Notes under the pieces: model-generated
Seen by the model: only the letters and a program-made list of their open reading frames with translations
What the model was told of the DNA's origin: nothing
The model's database searches: none
From: Ureibacillus thermosphaericus
GTDB lineage: Bacteria; Bacillota; Bacilli; Bacillales_A; Planococcaceae
Assembly (NCBI RefSeq): GCF_012396605.1
Contig: NZ_JAAXPW010000001.1
Coordinates: 62,001 to 126,000, forward strand
Length of the DNA: 64,000 nucleotides
Direction: 5' to 3'
In this document: positions 1 to 9,532 of the stretch, piece after piece
Layout: each line of letters opens with the position of its first letter
How positions within the stretch are numbered: position 1 is the first letter of the stretch
Position numbers and translations under genes: made by a program

Positions 1-900
1 GGGAAAAGCCTCGAAAAAGTCATCGATATTGGAGTAAAACTTGGATATTTATCCATAGACGAAAACACATTAATTCCTGTTTCAGAAATTAATCAATATG
101 AAGATGATGAATTAATTATTATTGTGACAAGCAATCAAGGAGAACCTTTAGATGCCCTTGATAAAATTGTACGAAAACAACATCGCGATATTCGAATAAA
201 AGAAACAGATACTGTATTAATTACTTTCACGCCGTCACCAGGAATGGAAGTGCAGATGTCAAATGCCATGAACAATCTTGCGAAAGCTGGTGCAACGGTA
301 TTGGCAGCCGATAAAAAAGTCCATGTATCTGGGCACGGTAGCCAAGAAGATTTAAAACTAATGTTAAACTTAATGAAACCAAAATATTTTATCCCGATCC
401 AAGGCGAATACCGAATGTTAATTGCACATTCCAAATTAGCACAGCAAGTTGGAATTGATAAATCGCGCATTTTTATTGCGGATAAAGGCGATGTTGTGGA
501 ATATCGAAATGGTAAAATGCGCATAAGCGGCCGCGTACAAGCAGGAAATGTCCTTATTGACGGAAGCGGTATCGGTGACGTTGGAAATATCGTTTTGCGT
601 GACAGAAAACTGCTCTCCCAAGACGGTATATTCATCGTTGTCGTAACCTTAAACCGTGCCCAAAAGCGAATTGCTTCAGGACCAGAAATTATTTCTCGCG
701 GATTTGTTTACGTTCGTGAATCTGAAGAACTAATTTCAGAAGCGACGGAAATTGCCCGTGAATGTATTGAAAAATATGTAAGCAAAGACACGTTCGAATG
801 GACAAATATTAAACAAGAAATCCGAGAAACGCTAAATGCTTATTTATTCCAAAAAACAAAACGACGACCAATGATTATCCCGATTATCATGGAATATTAA
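1..900 (+). CDS. rnjB: Ribonuclease J, 3' part (start lies outside the window)
   Basis: Reading frame 1 is open from the first base to the stop at 898-900, giving 299 residues of a protein normally about 515-555 long. The visible part covers the end of the metallo-beta-lactamase/beta-CASP core and the C-terminal domain. The motif GHGSQEDL followed by KPKYFIPIQGEYRML is the conserved histidine-containing stretch of RNase J, an endo- and 5'-3' exoribonuclease in mRNA decay and rRNA maturation. The first catalytic HxHxDH motif lies upstream and cannot be checked. The position just before ftsK/spoIIIE matches rnjB of Bacillus rather than rnjA, which is why I use that symbol; this choice is an inference from order. 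Confidence 0.9.
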   Translation, partial: GKSLEKVIDIGVKLGYLSIDENTLIPVSEINQYEDDELIIIVTSNQGEPLDALDKIVRKQHRDIRIKETDTVLITFTPSPGMEVQMSNAMNNLAKAGATVLAADKKVHVSGHGSQEDLKLMLNLMKPKYFIPIQGEYRMLIAHSKLAQQVGIDKSRIFIADKGDVVEYRNGKMRISGRVQAGNVLIDGSGIGDVGNIVLRDRKLLSQDGIFIVVVTLNRAQKRIASGPEIISRGFVYVRESEELISEATEIARECIEKYVSKDTFEWTNIKQEIRETLNAYLFQKTKRRPMIIPIIMEY

Positions 901-915
901 GCTAGACTAGATAAG

Positions 916-960
916 ACAGGATTTTCTTCACCGTACAGCGGTTAAGGAAATCCTGTTTCT
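916..960 (+). terminator. Probable terminator after rnjB
   Basis: An inverted repeat (ACAGGATTT at 916-924 with AAATCCTGT at 947-955, extended inward with mismatches) sits 16 bases after the rnjB stop and is followed by a short TTTCTC run. The weak T-tract makes it only a likely terminator. Confidence 0.5.
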
Positions 961-998
961 CATACTGATGATTGTTTCTTGTAGAGTAGGTGAACAAT

Positions 999-3296
999 AT
1001 GGCGAGGAAGAAAACGAAAGCGAAAACAAAAGCAAAGGCTGGCATTTCTCCCCTTTATTTTGAAATCATCGGATTAATTTTAATTGGCTTTGCCATCATC
1101 ATCTTTTTTGAATATGGTTTTGTAGGTCGAATGGTGCAAAGTATTTCGATGTTTTTTTTCGGTAATCTTTACTTCGCAGTGCCAACATTCCTCTTTTTAT
1201 TCGCAATATTATTGATGATTAAGCGAGAAAAAATCCCATTTACCGATCGCGTTTTACTCGGTGCGATGATGATGATTTTCAGTTTATCCATTTTTAGTCA
1301 TAGTGTTTTGTTTGATGAATTATATAAGCGGGATGCGTTGGAATCTCAATCAGTATTGAAAGAAACTTGGCGAATAATGATTAGTGATGAGGGCATTCAA
1401 AATAGAAGCAATGCGCTTGGCGGTGGAATGATTGGTGCGTTTTTGTTTAGTATGTTTCACATTTTATTCGGTGCAACTGGAGCGAAAGTGGTAGCAATTC
1501 TATTATTTTTCATTGGAATTGTTTTAGTCACAGGAAAAGCTTTTGTACCGATGATTGCTGAAAAAATTCCAAACTTCAAATTAAAATTACCGAAAAAGAA
1601 AAAACGTAAACGCCGTTCATTAAATAAAGACGAGAATAAGCGTAAACGAGAGAAATCTGAAGAACAAACAGCATTAAAAGAGATGGCGGCAACAAGTGAA
1701 GAATCGGTTCCATTATTGTTAGTGGAAGATGATGAAGATGATGAACCAATCATTTCTGATTTTACTCAAAATATTCAAAAAGAGCAGAAACTAGCGCAAG
1801 AAGTACAAGAAGACGATATACAGGATACAATTGAAGATACAATTCAACAATCCGTTGAAAACAACGTGGAAAATCAAGATTACCGGTTGCCGCCTATGAC
1901 TTTATTAAATGTCCCTCCAGAGCATGATCAAAGCGGCGAATATTCTATCATTCAAGCGAACGCAAAAAAACTTGAGCAAACGCTTTTAAGTTTTGGCGTA
2001 AAGGCAAAAGTAGTGCAAGTTCATTTAGGTCCAGCCGTAACAAAATATGAAGTGATGCCAGACGTTGGAGTAAAAGTTAGTCGAATTGTCAATTTACAAG
2101 ATGACTTAGCTCTTGCACTTGCAGCAAAAGATATTCGAATGGAAGCGCCGATTCCAGGAAAATCAGCCATCGGTATCGAAGTGCCAAATAGTGAAGTGGC
2201 AGTTGTAACGCTGAGAGAAGTTTTAGAGTCAAAAGAAAATAACAAACCGGATGCTAAACTGTTGATTGGATTTGGTCGAGATATTGCTGGACAAGCAATC
2301 TTAGCTGAATTAAATAAAATGCCTCACTTGCTTGTTGCAGGTTCAACCGGAAGTGGGAAAAGTGTATGTATTAACGGCATCATCATCTCGATTTTAATGC
2401 GAGCAAAACCACATGAAGTGAAAATGATGTTAATTGACCCGAAAATGGTTGAGCTCAATGTTTATAATGGAATTCCACATTTGTTAGCGCCTGTTGTTAC
2501 GAACCCGAAAAAAGCCTCACAAGCCTTGCAAAAGGTTGTGAGTGAAATGGAAAGACGTTACGATTTATTCTCTCATACTGGAACGAGAAATATAAAAGGG
2601 TACAACAGCTACGTAGAGCGCTACAACAAAGAGCATGAAGAGCAATTATCAAAATTACCTTATATCGTTGTCATTATTGACGAGTTAGCAGATTTAATGA
2701 TGGTAGCTTCCCACGATGTGGAAGATGCCATTACGAGACTTGCACAAATGGCTCGTGCAGCAGGAATTCACTTAATTATCGCAACTCAACGGCCATCTGT
2801 TGATGTCATTACTGGAGTCATCAAAGCAAATATCCCATCTCGAATTGCCTTCGCTGTATCAAGTACTGTCGATTCAAGAACTATTCTTGATACAGGCGGA
2901 GCAGAGCGCCTCTTAGGTCGAGGGGATATGTTGTTTATGCCAGCAGGTACTTCCAAACCAATACGTGTTCAAGGGGCATTTGTTTCTGATGAGGAAGTAC
3001 AAGCGGTAGTAGATTATGTCATTGCTCAACAAAAAGCCCAATATGATGAAACGATGATTCCAACTGATGAACCAGATGATCAATCTTTTGAAGAAGAAAC
3101 AGACGAGCTTTATGATGAAGCGGTGAAATTAGTGGTGGAAATGCAATCTGCATCCATTTCTATGCTGCAACGTCGTTTTCGAATTGGTTATTCCCGCGCA
3201 GCAAGAATTGTTGACCAAATGGAAGCTCGCGGTGTAGTTGGCCCACCTGATGGCAGCCGTCCAAGACAAGTATTAATCTCGAGTATACAGGAATAA
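999..3296 (+). CDS. ftsK: FtsK/SpoIIIE family DNA translocase
   Basis: This is a septum-located ATP-driven DNA pump that clears chromosomes from the closing septum; the SpoIIIE version fills the forespore. The 765-residue protein has four or five N-terminal membrane segments (about 20-185), a highly charged linker with a KKKKRKRR patch and acidic stretches (about 195-310), and then the motor domain. Walker [10 protein letters not shown] lies near residue 447 and Walker [11 protein letters not shown] near 557. The C-terminal winged-helix gamma domain (about 700-760) should read KOPS/SRS DNA motifs. I chose the ATG at 999: AGAGTAGG at 983-990 is a good ribosome site for it, whereas the GTG at 990 lies inside that site. 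Position and length fit spoIIIE, although Bacillales may also have a second paralogue (sftA). Confidence 0.93.
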   Translation: MARKKTKAKTKAKAGISPLYFEIIGLILIGFAIIIFFEYGFVGRMVQSISMFFFGNLYFAVPTFLFLFAILLMIKREKIPFTDRVLLGAMMMIFSLSIFSHSVLFDELYKRDALESQSVLKETWRIMISDEGIQNRSNALGGGMIGAFLFSMFHILFGATGAKVVAILLFFIGIVLVTGKAFVPMIAEKIPNFKLKLPKKKKRKRRSLNKDENKRKREKSEEQTALKEMAATSEESVPLLLVEDDEDDEPIISDFTQNIQKEQKLAQEVQEDDIQDTIEDTIQQSVENNVENQDYRLPPMTLLNVPPEHDQSGEYSIIQANAKKLEQTLLSFGVKAKVVQVHLGPAVTKYEVMPDVGVKVSRIVNLQDDLALALAAKDIRMEAPIPGKSAIGIEVPNSEVAVVTLREVLESKENNKPDAKLLIGFGRDIAGQAILAELNKMPHLLVAGSTGSGKSVCINGIIISILMRAKPHEVKMMLIDPKMVELNVYNGIPHLLAPVVTNPKKASQALQKVVSEMERRYDLFSHTGTRNIKGYNSYVERYNKEHEEQLSKLPYIVVIIDELADLMMVASHDVEDAITRLAQMARAAGIHLIIATQRPSVDVITGVIKANIPSRIAFAVSSTVDSRTILDTGGAERLLGRGDMLFMPAGTSKPIRVQGAFVSDEEVQAVVDYVIAQQKAQYDETMIPTDEPDDQSFEEETDELYDEAVKLVVEMQSASISMLQRRFRIGYSRAARIVDQMEARGVVGPPDGSRPRQVLISSIQE

Positions 3297-3310
3297 TAAG
3301 CGATTCATTC

Positions 3311-3372
3311 AATGCTCTCTATTAGGATGACGGATTCAATCGTTGACCTAATCGAGAGCATTTTTATTTTAT
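3311..3372 (+). terminator. Rho-independent terminator after ftsK
   Basis: AATGCTCTC (3311-3319) pairs with GAGAGCATT (3354-3362). The stem is extended by ATTAGG/CCTAAT and is followed by TTTTTATTTTATT. Confidence 0.85.
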
Positions 3373-3400
3373 TCTTCATTGTGAAAACTAGTAGGATACA

Positions 3401-3979
3401 TTACGACAACAAATGCTGAAGAAATTGTTCTTTTACGTTTAACCATTCTTCATTTGTAATACTATACATGACCGTATGTCGAATGCTTCCATCTCTTCGA
3501 ATCATATGATTTCGAAAAACTCCTTCTTTTACTGCTCCAATTCGTTCAATTGCTTTTTGGGATCGTATATTTTGATGACCTGTCTTTAGTTGAACCCGAT
3601 TTAACTTTAATTGTTCAAAGCAATACGTAAGTAACAAAAACTTGCAATTTGTATTAATCGGCGTATGCCATACAGAAGGATTGATCCATGTGTTACCAAT
3701 TTCTAATCTTTTATGCTCCAGCGATATATCTAAAAAGGAAGTGCAACCCACAATTTTGTTTGTTTTTTTATCGATGATGACAAACATATAGGAAACTTTT
3801 AAATTGCGTTCAGCAATTGCGTTTTTAACATATTGTTCAACTGCTTTTTTCGTCGTTAAAGATACTTGCATATGTTCCCAAATACGCTCATCTCTTCCAG
3901 CTTCCGCAATAGATTCAATATCGGTTAATTCAATTGGACGAAGTAAGACAATATCGTTTTCTAGTATTATATTTTTCAT
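3401..3979 (-). CDS. GNAT-family N-acetyltransferase (RimJ/RimL type)
   Basis: A 192-residue single-domain acetyltransferase. It opens with a typical RimL-like strand (LLRPIELTDIESIAEAGRD) and ends with the usual GNAT pattern of RVQLKTGHQNIRSQKAIERIG followed by KEGVFRNHMIRRDGS. This pattern in the family binds acetyl-CoA and modifies N-termini or small amines; the substrate here is unknown. I place the start at the ATG at 3979 because AAAGGAGG lies seven bases upstream; an extension to 4015 would run through that ribosome site. The gene is divergent from the MocR regulator at 4071 with only about 90 bases between, so the regulator may control it. This pair stands where Bacillus subtilis has other genes between spoIIIE and ymfF. 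Confidence 0.85.
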   Translation of the reverse strand: MKNIILENDIVLLRPIELTDIESIAEAGRDERIWEHMQVSLTTKKAVEQYVKNAIAERNLKVSYMFVIIDKKTNKIVGCTSFLDISLEHKRLEIGNTWINPSVWHTPINTNCKFLLLTYCFEQLKLNRVQLKTGHQNIRSQKAIERIGAVKEGVFRNHMIRRDGSIRHTVMYSITNEEWLNVKEQFLQHLLS

Positions 3980-4015
3980 TTGAACAACCTCCTTTATTGC
4001 TATTAAAAGCTTCAT

Positions 4016-4044
4016 TTGATACTTTTGAAATAACCAAATACTGA
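4016..4044 (+). promoter_or_regulatory. Candidate sigma-A promoter for the MocR gene
   Basis: TTGATA at 4016-4021 and TACTGA at 4039-4044 are separated by 17 bases in the GNAT/MocR divergent gap. The -10 element is weak. Confidence 0.35.
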
Positions 4045-4070
4045 ATTTTTTATCATACCAGGAGGTTGAA

Positions 4071-5435
4071 ATGGAGTTACAATTTCAGTTTCCCGAGACG
4101 ACGCCAAAATATATTGCGATATATGAACAGCTAAAAGAAAAAATCATTACGAAACAACTTAGGGCTAATGAAAAATTACCTTCAAAAAGAAAGCTTGCAG
4201 AGCAATTGAACATTAGCATTCAAACTGTACAAAACGCGTATGAACAATTGCTAAGTGAAGGATACATTTATAGTGTAGAACGCTCAGGCTATTTTATTTC
4301 AGAATATAATGGTGATTGGTGTCACATAGTTGTAAAAGATAAACCTTCGATTGAATTGATTGAGGAGAACTCAATCTATAATTTAAAAAATGGGCAAGTA
4401 GATGCAGAGGCTTTTCCATACAAGGTATGGCAAAAACTATATAAAACTCAATTACAAAAATTCCCTGCACACGCTAGTCCTTGGCAAGGTGAAAGAACGT
4501 TGCGTAAAAATATTGCAAATTATTTACACATCGCTAGAGGAATTGAATGTGAACCTGAACAAATCTTTGTTTTTAGTGGTACACAGCAACAGTTACAAGC
4601 ATTATGCATCTTTTTTGGCAACATTCCAGTTGCAATTGAAGAGCCTGGATTTTATAGAGCAAATATTATTTTTCAACAAATGAAATATAACATTGAATAT
4701 GTAAGAACTGATCATTACGGTGCCACCATCCCAACGAACAGAGTAAAATTATACTATGTGACTCCTGCTCATCAGTTTCCGTTAGGGGCCGTTATGCCAA
4801 TTGAGCGAAAAGCTCAATTACTTCAATGGGCACAGGCAACAAATGCCTATATTATTGAGGATGATTACGATGCAGAATTTCGTTATAAAGGGTTGCCCAT
4901 TCCTCCACTAGCTAATATGGATCAGCTACAGCGCGTCATTTATTTCGGTACTTTTTCAAAAACCCTTTTACCATCGATTCGCATGAGCTATATGGTGCTG
5001 CCAATTTCCCTTGCTGTTGATTTCCAAAACTTTTATCAGCATCAAAAATCAACTGTGTCGAGAATTGATCAACTTGTTGTGGCTGAATTTATGGAATCTG
5101 GTTATTTTGTAAAACATATTGAAAAAATGCGCACACTGTATAGAAAAAAATGGAAAACATTAATAGAAGCATTACAAGTTTATTTAACGGATGAATATAA
5201 AATTTTCGGCGATACAGCAGGACTGCATATCGTCATACAATTACCTCCATGGTTATCTGAGAAACGTGCTGTACAAATTGCTCTTGAAAAAGGAATTGAT
5301 ATTGATCCGGTCTCAAAATATTATCAAACAACTACACCTCAAAACCTAGTCATGATAGGATTTGGTGCCATCCCTTTAGAAAAGATTCATCCTGTCATAC
5401 AAACATTAGCTGATGGTTGGTTACAATCGCGGTAA
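4071..5435 (+). CDS. MocR/PdxR-type GntR regulator with aminotransferase-like domain
   Basis: A 454-residue fusion of an N-terminal GntR winged helix (about 10-75: KLPSKRKLAEQLNISIQTVQ) and a fold-type-I aminotransferase domain (about 110-450). The PLP-lysine motif is present in FGTFSKTLLPSIR (Lys near residue 297), and the conserved IIEDDYDAEFR is also there, so PLP binding is likely. Members of this family use PLP or an amino-acid adduct as the signal, for example PdxR (vitamin B6 synthesis) and GabR. The target here is not evident: no pdxST or gab genes are adjacent, only the divergent acetyltransferase. The ATG at 4071 has CCAGGAGG eight bases upstream. Confidence 0.88.
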   Translation: MELQFQFPETTPKYIAIYEQLKEKIITKQLRANEKLPSKRKLAEQLNISIQTVQNAYEQLLSEGYIYSVERSGYFISEYNGDWCHIVVKDKPSIELIEENSIYNLKNGQVDAEAFPYKVWQKLYKTQLQKFPAHASPWQGERTLRKNIANYLHIARGIECEPEQIFVFSGTQQQLQALCIFFGNIPVAIEEPGFYRANIIFQQMKYNIEYVRTDHYGATIPTNRVKLYYVTPAHQFPLGAVMPIERKAQLLQWAQATNAYIIEDDYDAEFRYKGLPIPPLANMDQLQRVIYFGTFSKTLLPSIRMSYMVLPISLAVDFQNFYQHQKSTVSRIDQLVVAEFMESGYFVKHIEKMRTLYRKKWKTLIEALQVYLTDEYKIFGDTAGLHIVIQLPPWLSEKRAVQIALEKGIDIDPVSKYYQTTTPQNLVMIGFGAIPLEKIHPVIQTLADGWLQSR

Positions 5436-5665
5436 TGGAAGAATCTACTATACTACAATCTTCAAAAAATTCTTCATTAAGCCATATGTAATGCTAAAAG
5501 GAAAATTTTCTATTAAAATGAAAATGTTGTACATAAACTGTTCCTTTGCATGTATAGTAGTAATAGTAGTTAATTGGGTATATTTCTGAATAATAAACGA
5601 GCCTCTTGAGAAAATTATTTTTATGAGGCATATACACAATATATGGGAAGTCAGGAGGAATTTTT

Positions 5666-6928
5666 TTGTTTCAAACGACGAAATTAGCGGAGGGCGTTTC
5701 GCTACATATAAGAAAAACGACACAATTTAAGACGGTGAATTTCTCTTTTAAGTTTAGGACACCTTTAACGACAAAAGTGGCAGCTGAGCGAGCTGTTCTT
5801 TCAAACGTATTACAACATAGCAATGAGCGGTATAAAAAATCAGCAGAGTTTCGCAGTTATTTAGATGATTTATATGGTACGATGCTTTATTTCGACGTAT
5901 CGAAACGCGGTGCGGAACATACTGTAGTGTTGAACGTAGAAACGGTAAATGATCAATATTTATCGAATCATCCTGTTTTAAATGATGTGATTGGCTTATT
6001 ACAAACAGTTATTTTCCATCCAAATATGGAAAACGGACAATTTGTTCCATCGATCGTCGAACGGGAGAAACAAATTGTTATCCAACGAATTGAATCAATT
6101 TTTGACGATAAAACTCGCTATGCTCAACAACGGTTAACACAAATTTTACGTCCGAATCATCCTGCATCTATTCCAGCAAGCGGCTCAATTGAAGCGGTAA
6201 AGGAAGTAACTCCGGAGTCGCTGACAGAGGCTTATTATTCCATGATTCATAACGACAAAATTGACATATACGTAGCAGGAGATATCGACACGGAAGAAAT
6301 TCAAGAAAAAATGAAAAAAGCTTTCCAGTTTAAAGATCGAACTCCTCAACAACTAAATTACAATGAGGAATCAAAACCTGAGAAAGATTATGTAAAAGAG
6401 TTTCAAGATATGAAGCAAGGGAAGCTGCATATTGGCTTTAGCACACCGGTGAAATTTGGCGATCCAGATTTTCCTAAAATGCAAATTTTCAACGGTGTAT
6501 TTGGCGGATATGCCCACTCGAAACTATTTATGAATGTCCGTGAGCGTGAAAGTTTAGCATATTACGCTTCCAGTTCCTATTCGCCTCATTACGGTCTACT
6601 TTTCGTTGTTTCAGGAATTGAACCAAGCAACGAGAAAAAGGCAATTGATATTATTTTTGAACAGTTAGAAGACATGAAAAAAGGAAATATTTCCGATTTA
6701 GAATTGAATCAAACGCGGGCGATGTTGACAAATCAATTGAGAGAAGCGTTGGATTTAGCTCGTGGTCAAATTGATATATTTGATCAATATAAAGATTTAG
6801 ATGAAGAATTTTCTGTAGAATTGTGGAAGGAACGTTGGAATAAAGTGACAAAAGATGATTTAAAACAAATGGCATCTCAAATTCAACATGAAGCAACATA
6901 TTTCTTATGCGGAAAGGAGGCGAAATAA
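5666..6928 (+). CDS. ymfF: M16-family peptidase-like protein YmfF (likely inactive partner)
   Basis: A 420-residue two-domain pitrilysin-fold protein. The position where the zinc motif HxxEH should lie reads LSNVLQHSNERY, so the metal ligands are absent. This resembles the catalytically dead subunit of heterodimeric M16 peptidases. It starts with TTG at 5666 behind CAGGAGGAA and ends one base into the ATG of ymfH, so the two are translationally coupled and probably act together. The family is linked to processing of small peptides; the substrate is unknown here. A potential hairpin (GCCTCTTGAG with TGAGGC, 5602-5631) lies upstream. Confidence 0.87.
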   Translation: MFQTTKLAEGVSLHIRKTTQFKTVNFSFKFRTPLTTKVAAERAVLSNVLQHSNERYKKSAEFRSYLDDLYGTMLYFDVSKRGAEHTVVLNVETVNDQYLSNHPVLNDVIGLLQTVIFHPNMENGQFVPSIVEREKQIVIQRIESIFDDKTRYAQQRLTQILRPNHPASIPASGSIEAVKEVTPESLTEAYYSMIHNDKIDIYVAGDIDTEEIQEKMKKAFQFKDRTPQQLNYNEESKPEKDYVKEFQDMKQGKLHIGFSTPVKFGDPDFPKMQIFNGVFGGYAHSKLFMNVRERESLAYYASSSYSPHYGLLFVVSGIEPSNEKKAIDIIFEQLEDMKKGNISDLELNQTRAMLTNQLREALDLARGQIDIFDQYKDLDEEFSVELWKERWNKVTKDDLKQMASQIQHEATYFLCGKEAK

Positions 6929-8220
6929 TGGAAACGATTGAATTTCAACAATTAGATGAAACGTTATATTATAAAAAATTATCCAATGGACTTGATGTAT
7001 ATATATTGCCAAAAAAGGGATTCTCTAAAACTTTCGTAACTTTTACTACAAAATATGGATCCATTGATCGTACCTTTACGCCAATCGGAGAATCGGAGCG
7101 TATCACAGTTCCAGATGGCATCGCCCATTTTCTTGAACATAAAATGTTTGAAAAAGAAGAAGGCGATGTATTCCAAAAGTTCAGTGAAAGAGGAGCGTCT
7201 GCAAACGCATTTACTTCTTTTACAAGAACAGCTTATTTATTTTCTGCAACGGTTAATATTTTCGAAAATACGGAAACATTGTTAGACTTCGTGCAACAAC
7301 CGTATTTTACTGAAAAAACGGTAGAAAAAGAAAAAGGAATTATTGGGCAAGAAATCACAATGTATGATGACCAACCGGATTGGCGACTGTATTTTGGTGC
7401 AATTGAAAATATGTATCACAATCATCCTGTAAAAATTGATATCGCTGGAACGATTGAATCCATTGATCAAATTACAGCTGAACATTTATATACTTGCTAT
7501 AATACGTTTTATCATCCTTCCAACATGTTGTTATTTATTGTTGGAAATGTGGATCCAAAAGAAATGATGAATTTTATTGAAGAAAACCAAAATAAAAAGT
7601 CCTTTAAAGAAGCACCTGAAATTGATCGCTATTTTGAAGAAGAACCACTTGATGTTGCAGTAAAAGAGCGAGAAATCAAAATGGATGTTCAACAGCCGAA
7701 AGTGTATGTCGGACTGAAAGCGAAGGAGACAAATTTGAGTGGGGAAGAAATGCTCAAACATGAACTCGCTGTACAAATTGGTTTAGAATGTTTATTTGGT
7801 CGAGCATCCGAATTTTATACAGATGTTTACGAAAACGGATTAATTGATGAGTCCTTTGCTTACGATTTTACTTTAGAGAAGGGATTTGGATTCGCTTTAG
7901 TCGGCTCAGATTCACCGGATCCTGATGCACTCGTCGAAAAAATATTGCATACCGTTAATCATGCAAACAAAATTTTCAATGAAGAGGCGATTGAACGCAT
8001 AAAACGAAAAAAAATCGGCTTCTTCTTAAGAGCGTTAAATTCTTTAGAATATATTGCAAACCAATTTACAAGATATAAATTTAATGATATGAATTTGTTT
8101 GATGCAGTTCCTGTAATTGAAAAAATCACATTGGAAGATGTGAAAGAAGCTTTTCAATCCATTCAAGGCGAATCTCAACAAACGACATTCAAAATTTTAC
8201 CGACAAGGAGCCCGCAATGA
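6928..8220 (+). CDS. ymfH: M16-family zinc peptidase YmfH (active partner)
   Basis: A 430-residue M16 peptidase. The inverted zinc motif is intact (HFLEH in AHFLEHKMFE, about residues 69-73), and the downstream metal-ligand glutamate is in EKEKGIIGQEITMY. It therefore looks catalytically competent, in contrast to YmfF. I start it at the ATG at 6928, which overlaps the ymfF stop by one base and has GGAAAGGAGG upstream; the alternative GTG/ATG at 6907 would run through that ribosome site. The next gene, ymfI, overlaps its stop by four bases, which implies one transcript for ymfF-ymfH-ymfI. Confidence 0.9.
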   Translation: METIEFQQLDETLYYKKLSNGLDVYILPKKGFSKTFVTFTTKYGSIDRTFTPIGESERITVPDGIAHFLEHKMFEKEEGDVFQKFSERGASANAFTSFTRTAYLFSATVNIFENTETLLDFVQQPYFTEKTVEKEKGIIGQEITMYDDQPDWRLYFGAIENMYHNHPVKIDIAGTIESIDQITAEHLYTCYNTFYHPSNMLLFIVGNVDPKEMMNFIEENQNKKSFKEAPEIDRYFEEEPLDVAVKEREIKMDVQQPKVYVGLKAKETNLSGEEMLKHELAVQIGLECLFGRASEFYTDVYENGLIDESFAYDFTLEKGFGFALVGSDSPDPDALVEKILHTVNHANKIFNEEAIERIKRKKIGFFLRALNSLEYIANQFTRYKFNDMNLFDAVPVIEKITLEDVKEAFQSIQGESQQTTFKILPTRSPQ

Positions 8221-8945
8221 AAAAATTTGCACTTGTAATTGGAGCTTCCGGTGCAATCGGTAGTGCGATTGTAAAGCGTCTAGCTAAAGATGGCTGGTCG
8301 CTTTATTTGCATTATTTTAAAAATCGTGAAAAAGTGGAGCATTTAGTAGATGATTTGAATACTGCTTATCCTCACTTGGAATTCATCCCGGTACAAGCGG
8401 ATTTCTCCGTTGATGATGGGGCAGAACAATTGGTCAATCAAATTTATTCTATTCAAGCGGTCATTTTTGCCGGTGGTACCGCATATTATGGTCTACTTGA
8501 AGATACCCCTTCAAGCGTTATCGATCAACTATGGAAAGAGCATGTACAAAACCCCATTCGACTTGTTGCACTTTTATCAAAAAAATTGCGTCAACATGAT
8601 ATTAGTTATATTATGTTTATCGGTTCTATTTGGGGAGAAGCTGGAGCTGCTTATGAAACTGTGTATGCCACAGTAAAAGGTGCTCAACATGCTTTCGTGA
8701 AAGCATATGCAAAAGAAGCAGCCTATCAAGGGATTTTAGTAAATGCGATTGCACCTGGTATCATCAATACGGAAATGAATTATCATTTGTCGGAAGAAGA
8801 AAAACAGGAAATTTATAATGAGATTCCACTTCATCGCATGGGGGAACCTGAGGAAGTTGCGAATATGGTCTCCTTTTACATTAGTGGACAGGCAGATTAT
8901 GTCACAGGCCAAATTATACGTTTAAATGGTGGTTGGTACATATAA
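8217..8945 (+). CDS. ymfI: SDR-family reductase YmfI (probable EF-P 5-aminopentanone reductase)
   Basis: A 242-residue short-chain dehydrogenase. The glycine-rich NAD(P) motif is GASGAIGSA, with the catalytic serine in FIGSIWGEAGA and Tyr-x3-Lys in YATVKGAQ. The C-terminus has the typical DYVTGQIIRLNGGWYI. In B. subtilis YmfI completes the 5-aminopentanol modification of elongation factor P; the conserved ymfF-ymfH-ymfI order supports the same role here. The ATG at 8217 overlaps the ymfH stop by four bases. Confidence 0.85.
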   Translation: MKKFALVIGASGAIGSAIVKRLAKDGWSLYLHYFKNREKVEHLVDDLNTAYPHLEFIPVQADFSVDDGAEQLVNQIYSIQAVIFAGGTAYYGLLEDTPSSVIDQLWKEHVQNPIRLVALLSKKLRQHDISYIMFIGSIWGEAGAAYETVYATVKGAQHAFVKAYAKEAAYQGILVNAIAPGIINTEMNYHLSEEEKQEIYNEIPLHRMGEPEEVANMVSFYISGQADYVTGQIIRLNGGWYI

Positions 8946-8989
8946 TGAACGTTGCTTGTCCATACTAATGATGAAAAGGAGGAGATAAT

Positions 8990-9247
8990 ATGGAAATATT
9001 ACAAAACTGGGAACGATGGAAATCATTTCTTGGACAACAAGTAGAAAATGCAAAAAATATGGGCTTGTCTGATAACACAATTGAAAAAACAGCGGTCCAA
9101 ATCGGCGAATATTTAGCGAAAAATGTTGACCCAAAAAATGAACAAGAGAGAGTACTCGCCGATCTATGGTCAGTAGCTAGTGAAAAAGAAAAACATGCAC
9201 TAGCAAGCTGTGTTATGAAATTAGTCCAAAACAGAAACATTAACTAA
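8990..9247 (+). CDS. ymfJ: DUF3243 family protein YmfJ
   Basis: An 85-residue soluble protein with no membrane segment, recognisable as the DUF3243 protein found between ymfI and ymfK in Bacillales. It has a helical character (KNMGLSDNTIEKTAVQIGEYL). Its function is not known. AAAGGAGGAG at 8977-8986 precedes the ATG at 8990. Confidence 0.85.
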   Translation: MEILQNWERWKSFLGQQVENAKNMGLSDNTIEKTAVQIGEYLAKNVDPKNEQERVLADLWSVASEKEKHALASCVMKLVQNRNIN

Positions 9248-9343
9248 TGATGGAAACTTTTTTGGTTGTTACTTTTTAACTAAACTATTCATATCATCAT
9301 CTTGAATAGTATTTTGTTTCCTTTCCGTATGTGTATTTAAAAG

Positions 9344-9375
9344 GAAAAAGGGGGAAATTTCCTCCTTTTTCTTCA
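9344..9375 (+). terminator. Likely terminator after ymfJ
   Basis: The inverted repeat GAAAAAGGGGG / CCTCCTTTTTC surrounds a small AAATTT loop, and the descending arm supplies the T-rich tract. Confidence 0.6.
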
Positions 9376-9419
9376 TTCCAATTCATCAAAAATTAATGAG
9401 TCGTAAAAAGATGAATAAT

Positions 9420-9448
9420 TTTGTCCAATTTAGCATAATTTTGTCGCA
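9420..9448 (+). promoter_or_regulatory. Two Spo0A-box-like sites upstream of ymfK
   Basis: TTTGTCCAA (9420-9428) and TTTGTCGCA (9440-9448) each match the Spo0A consensus TTTGTCRAA at eight of nine positions. They start exactly 20 bases apart (two helical turns), on the same strand, in the ymfJ-ymfK gap. The match is by eye and may be chance in AT-rich DNA. Confidence 0.3.
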
Positions 9449-9532
9449 TTCTAACTTTTCAATACATATAAAATCAGATATGATGAAACTTGTAGGTCAT
9501 TATTTTCGTTAGAAATAAGGGGACGGTTGTAA

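Noticed and set aside
4402-4683. 93-codon frame inside the MocR gene
   Set aside because: Out-of-frame shadow fully inside a well-supported gene.
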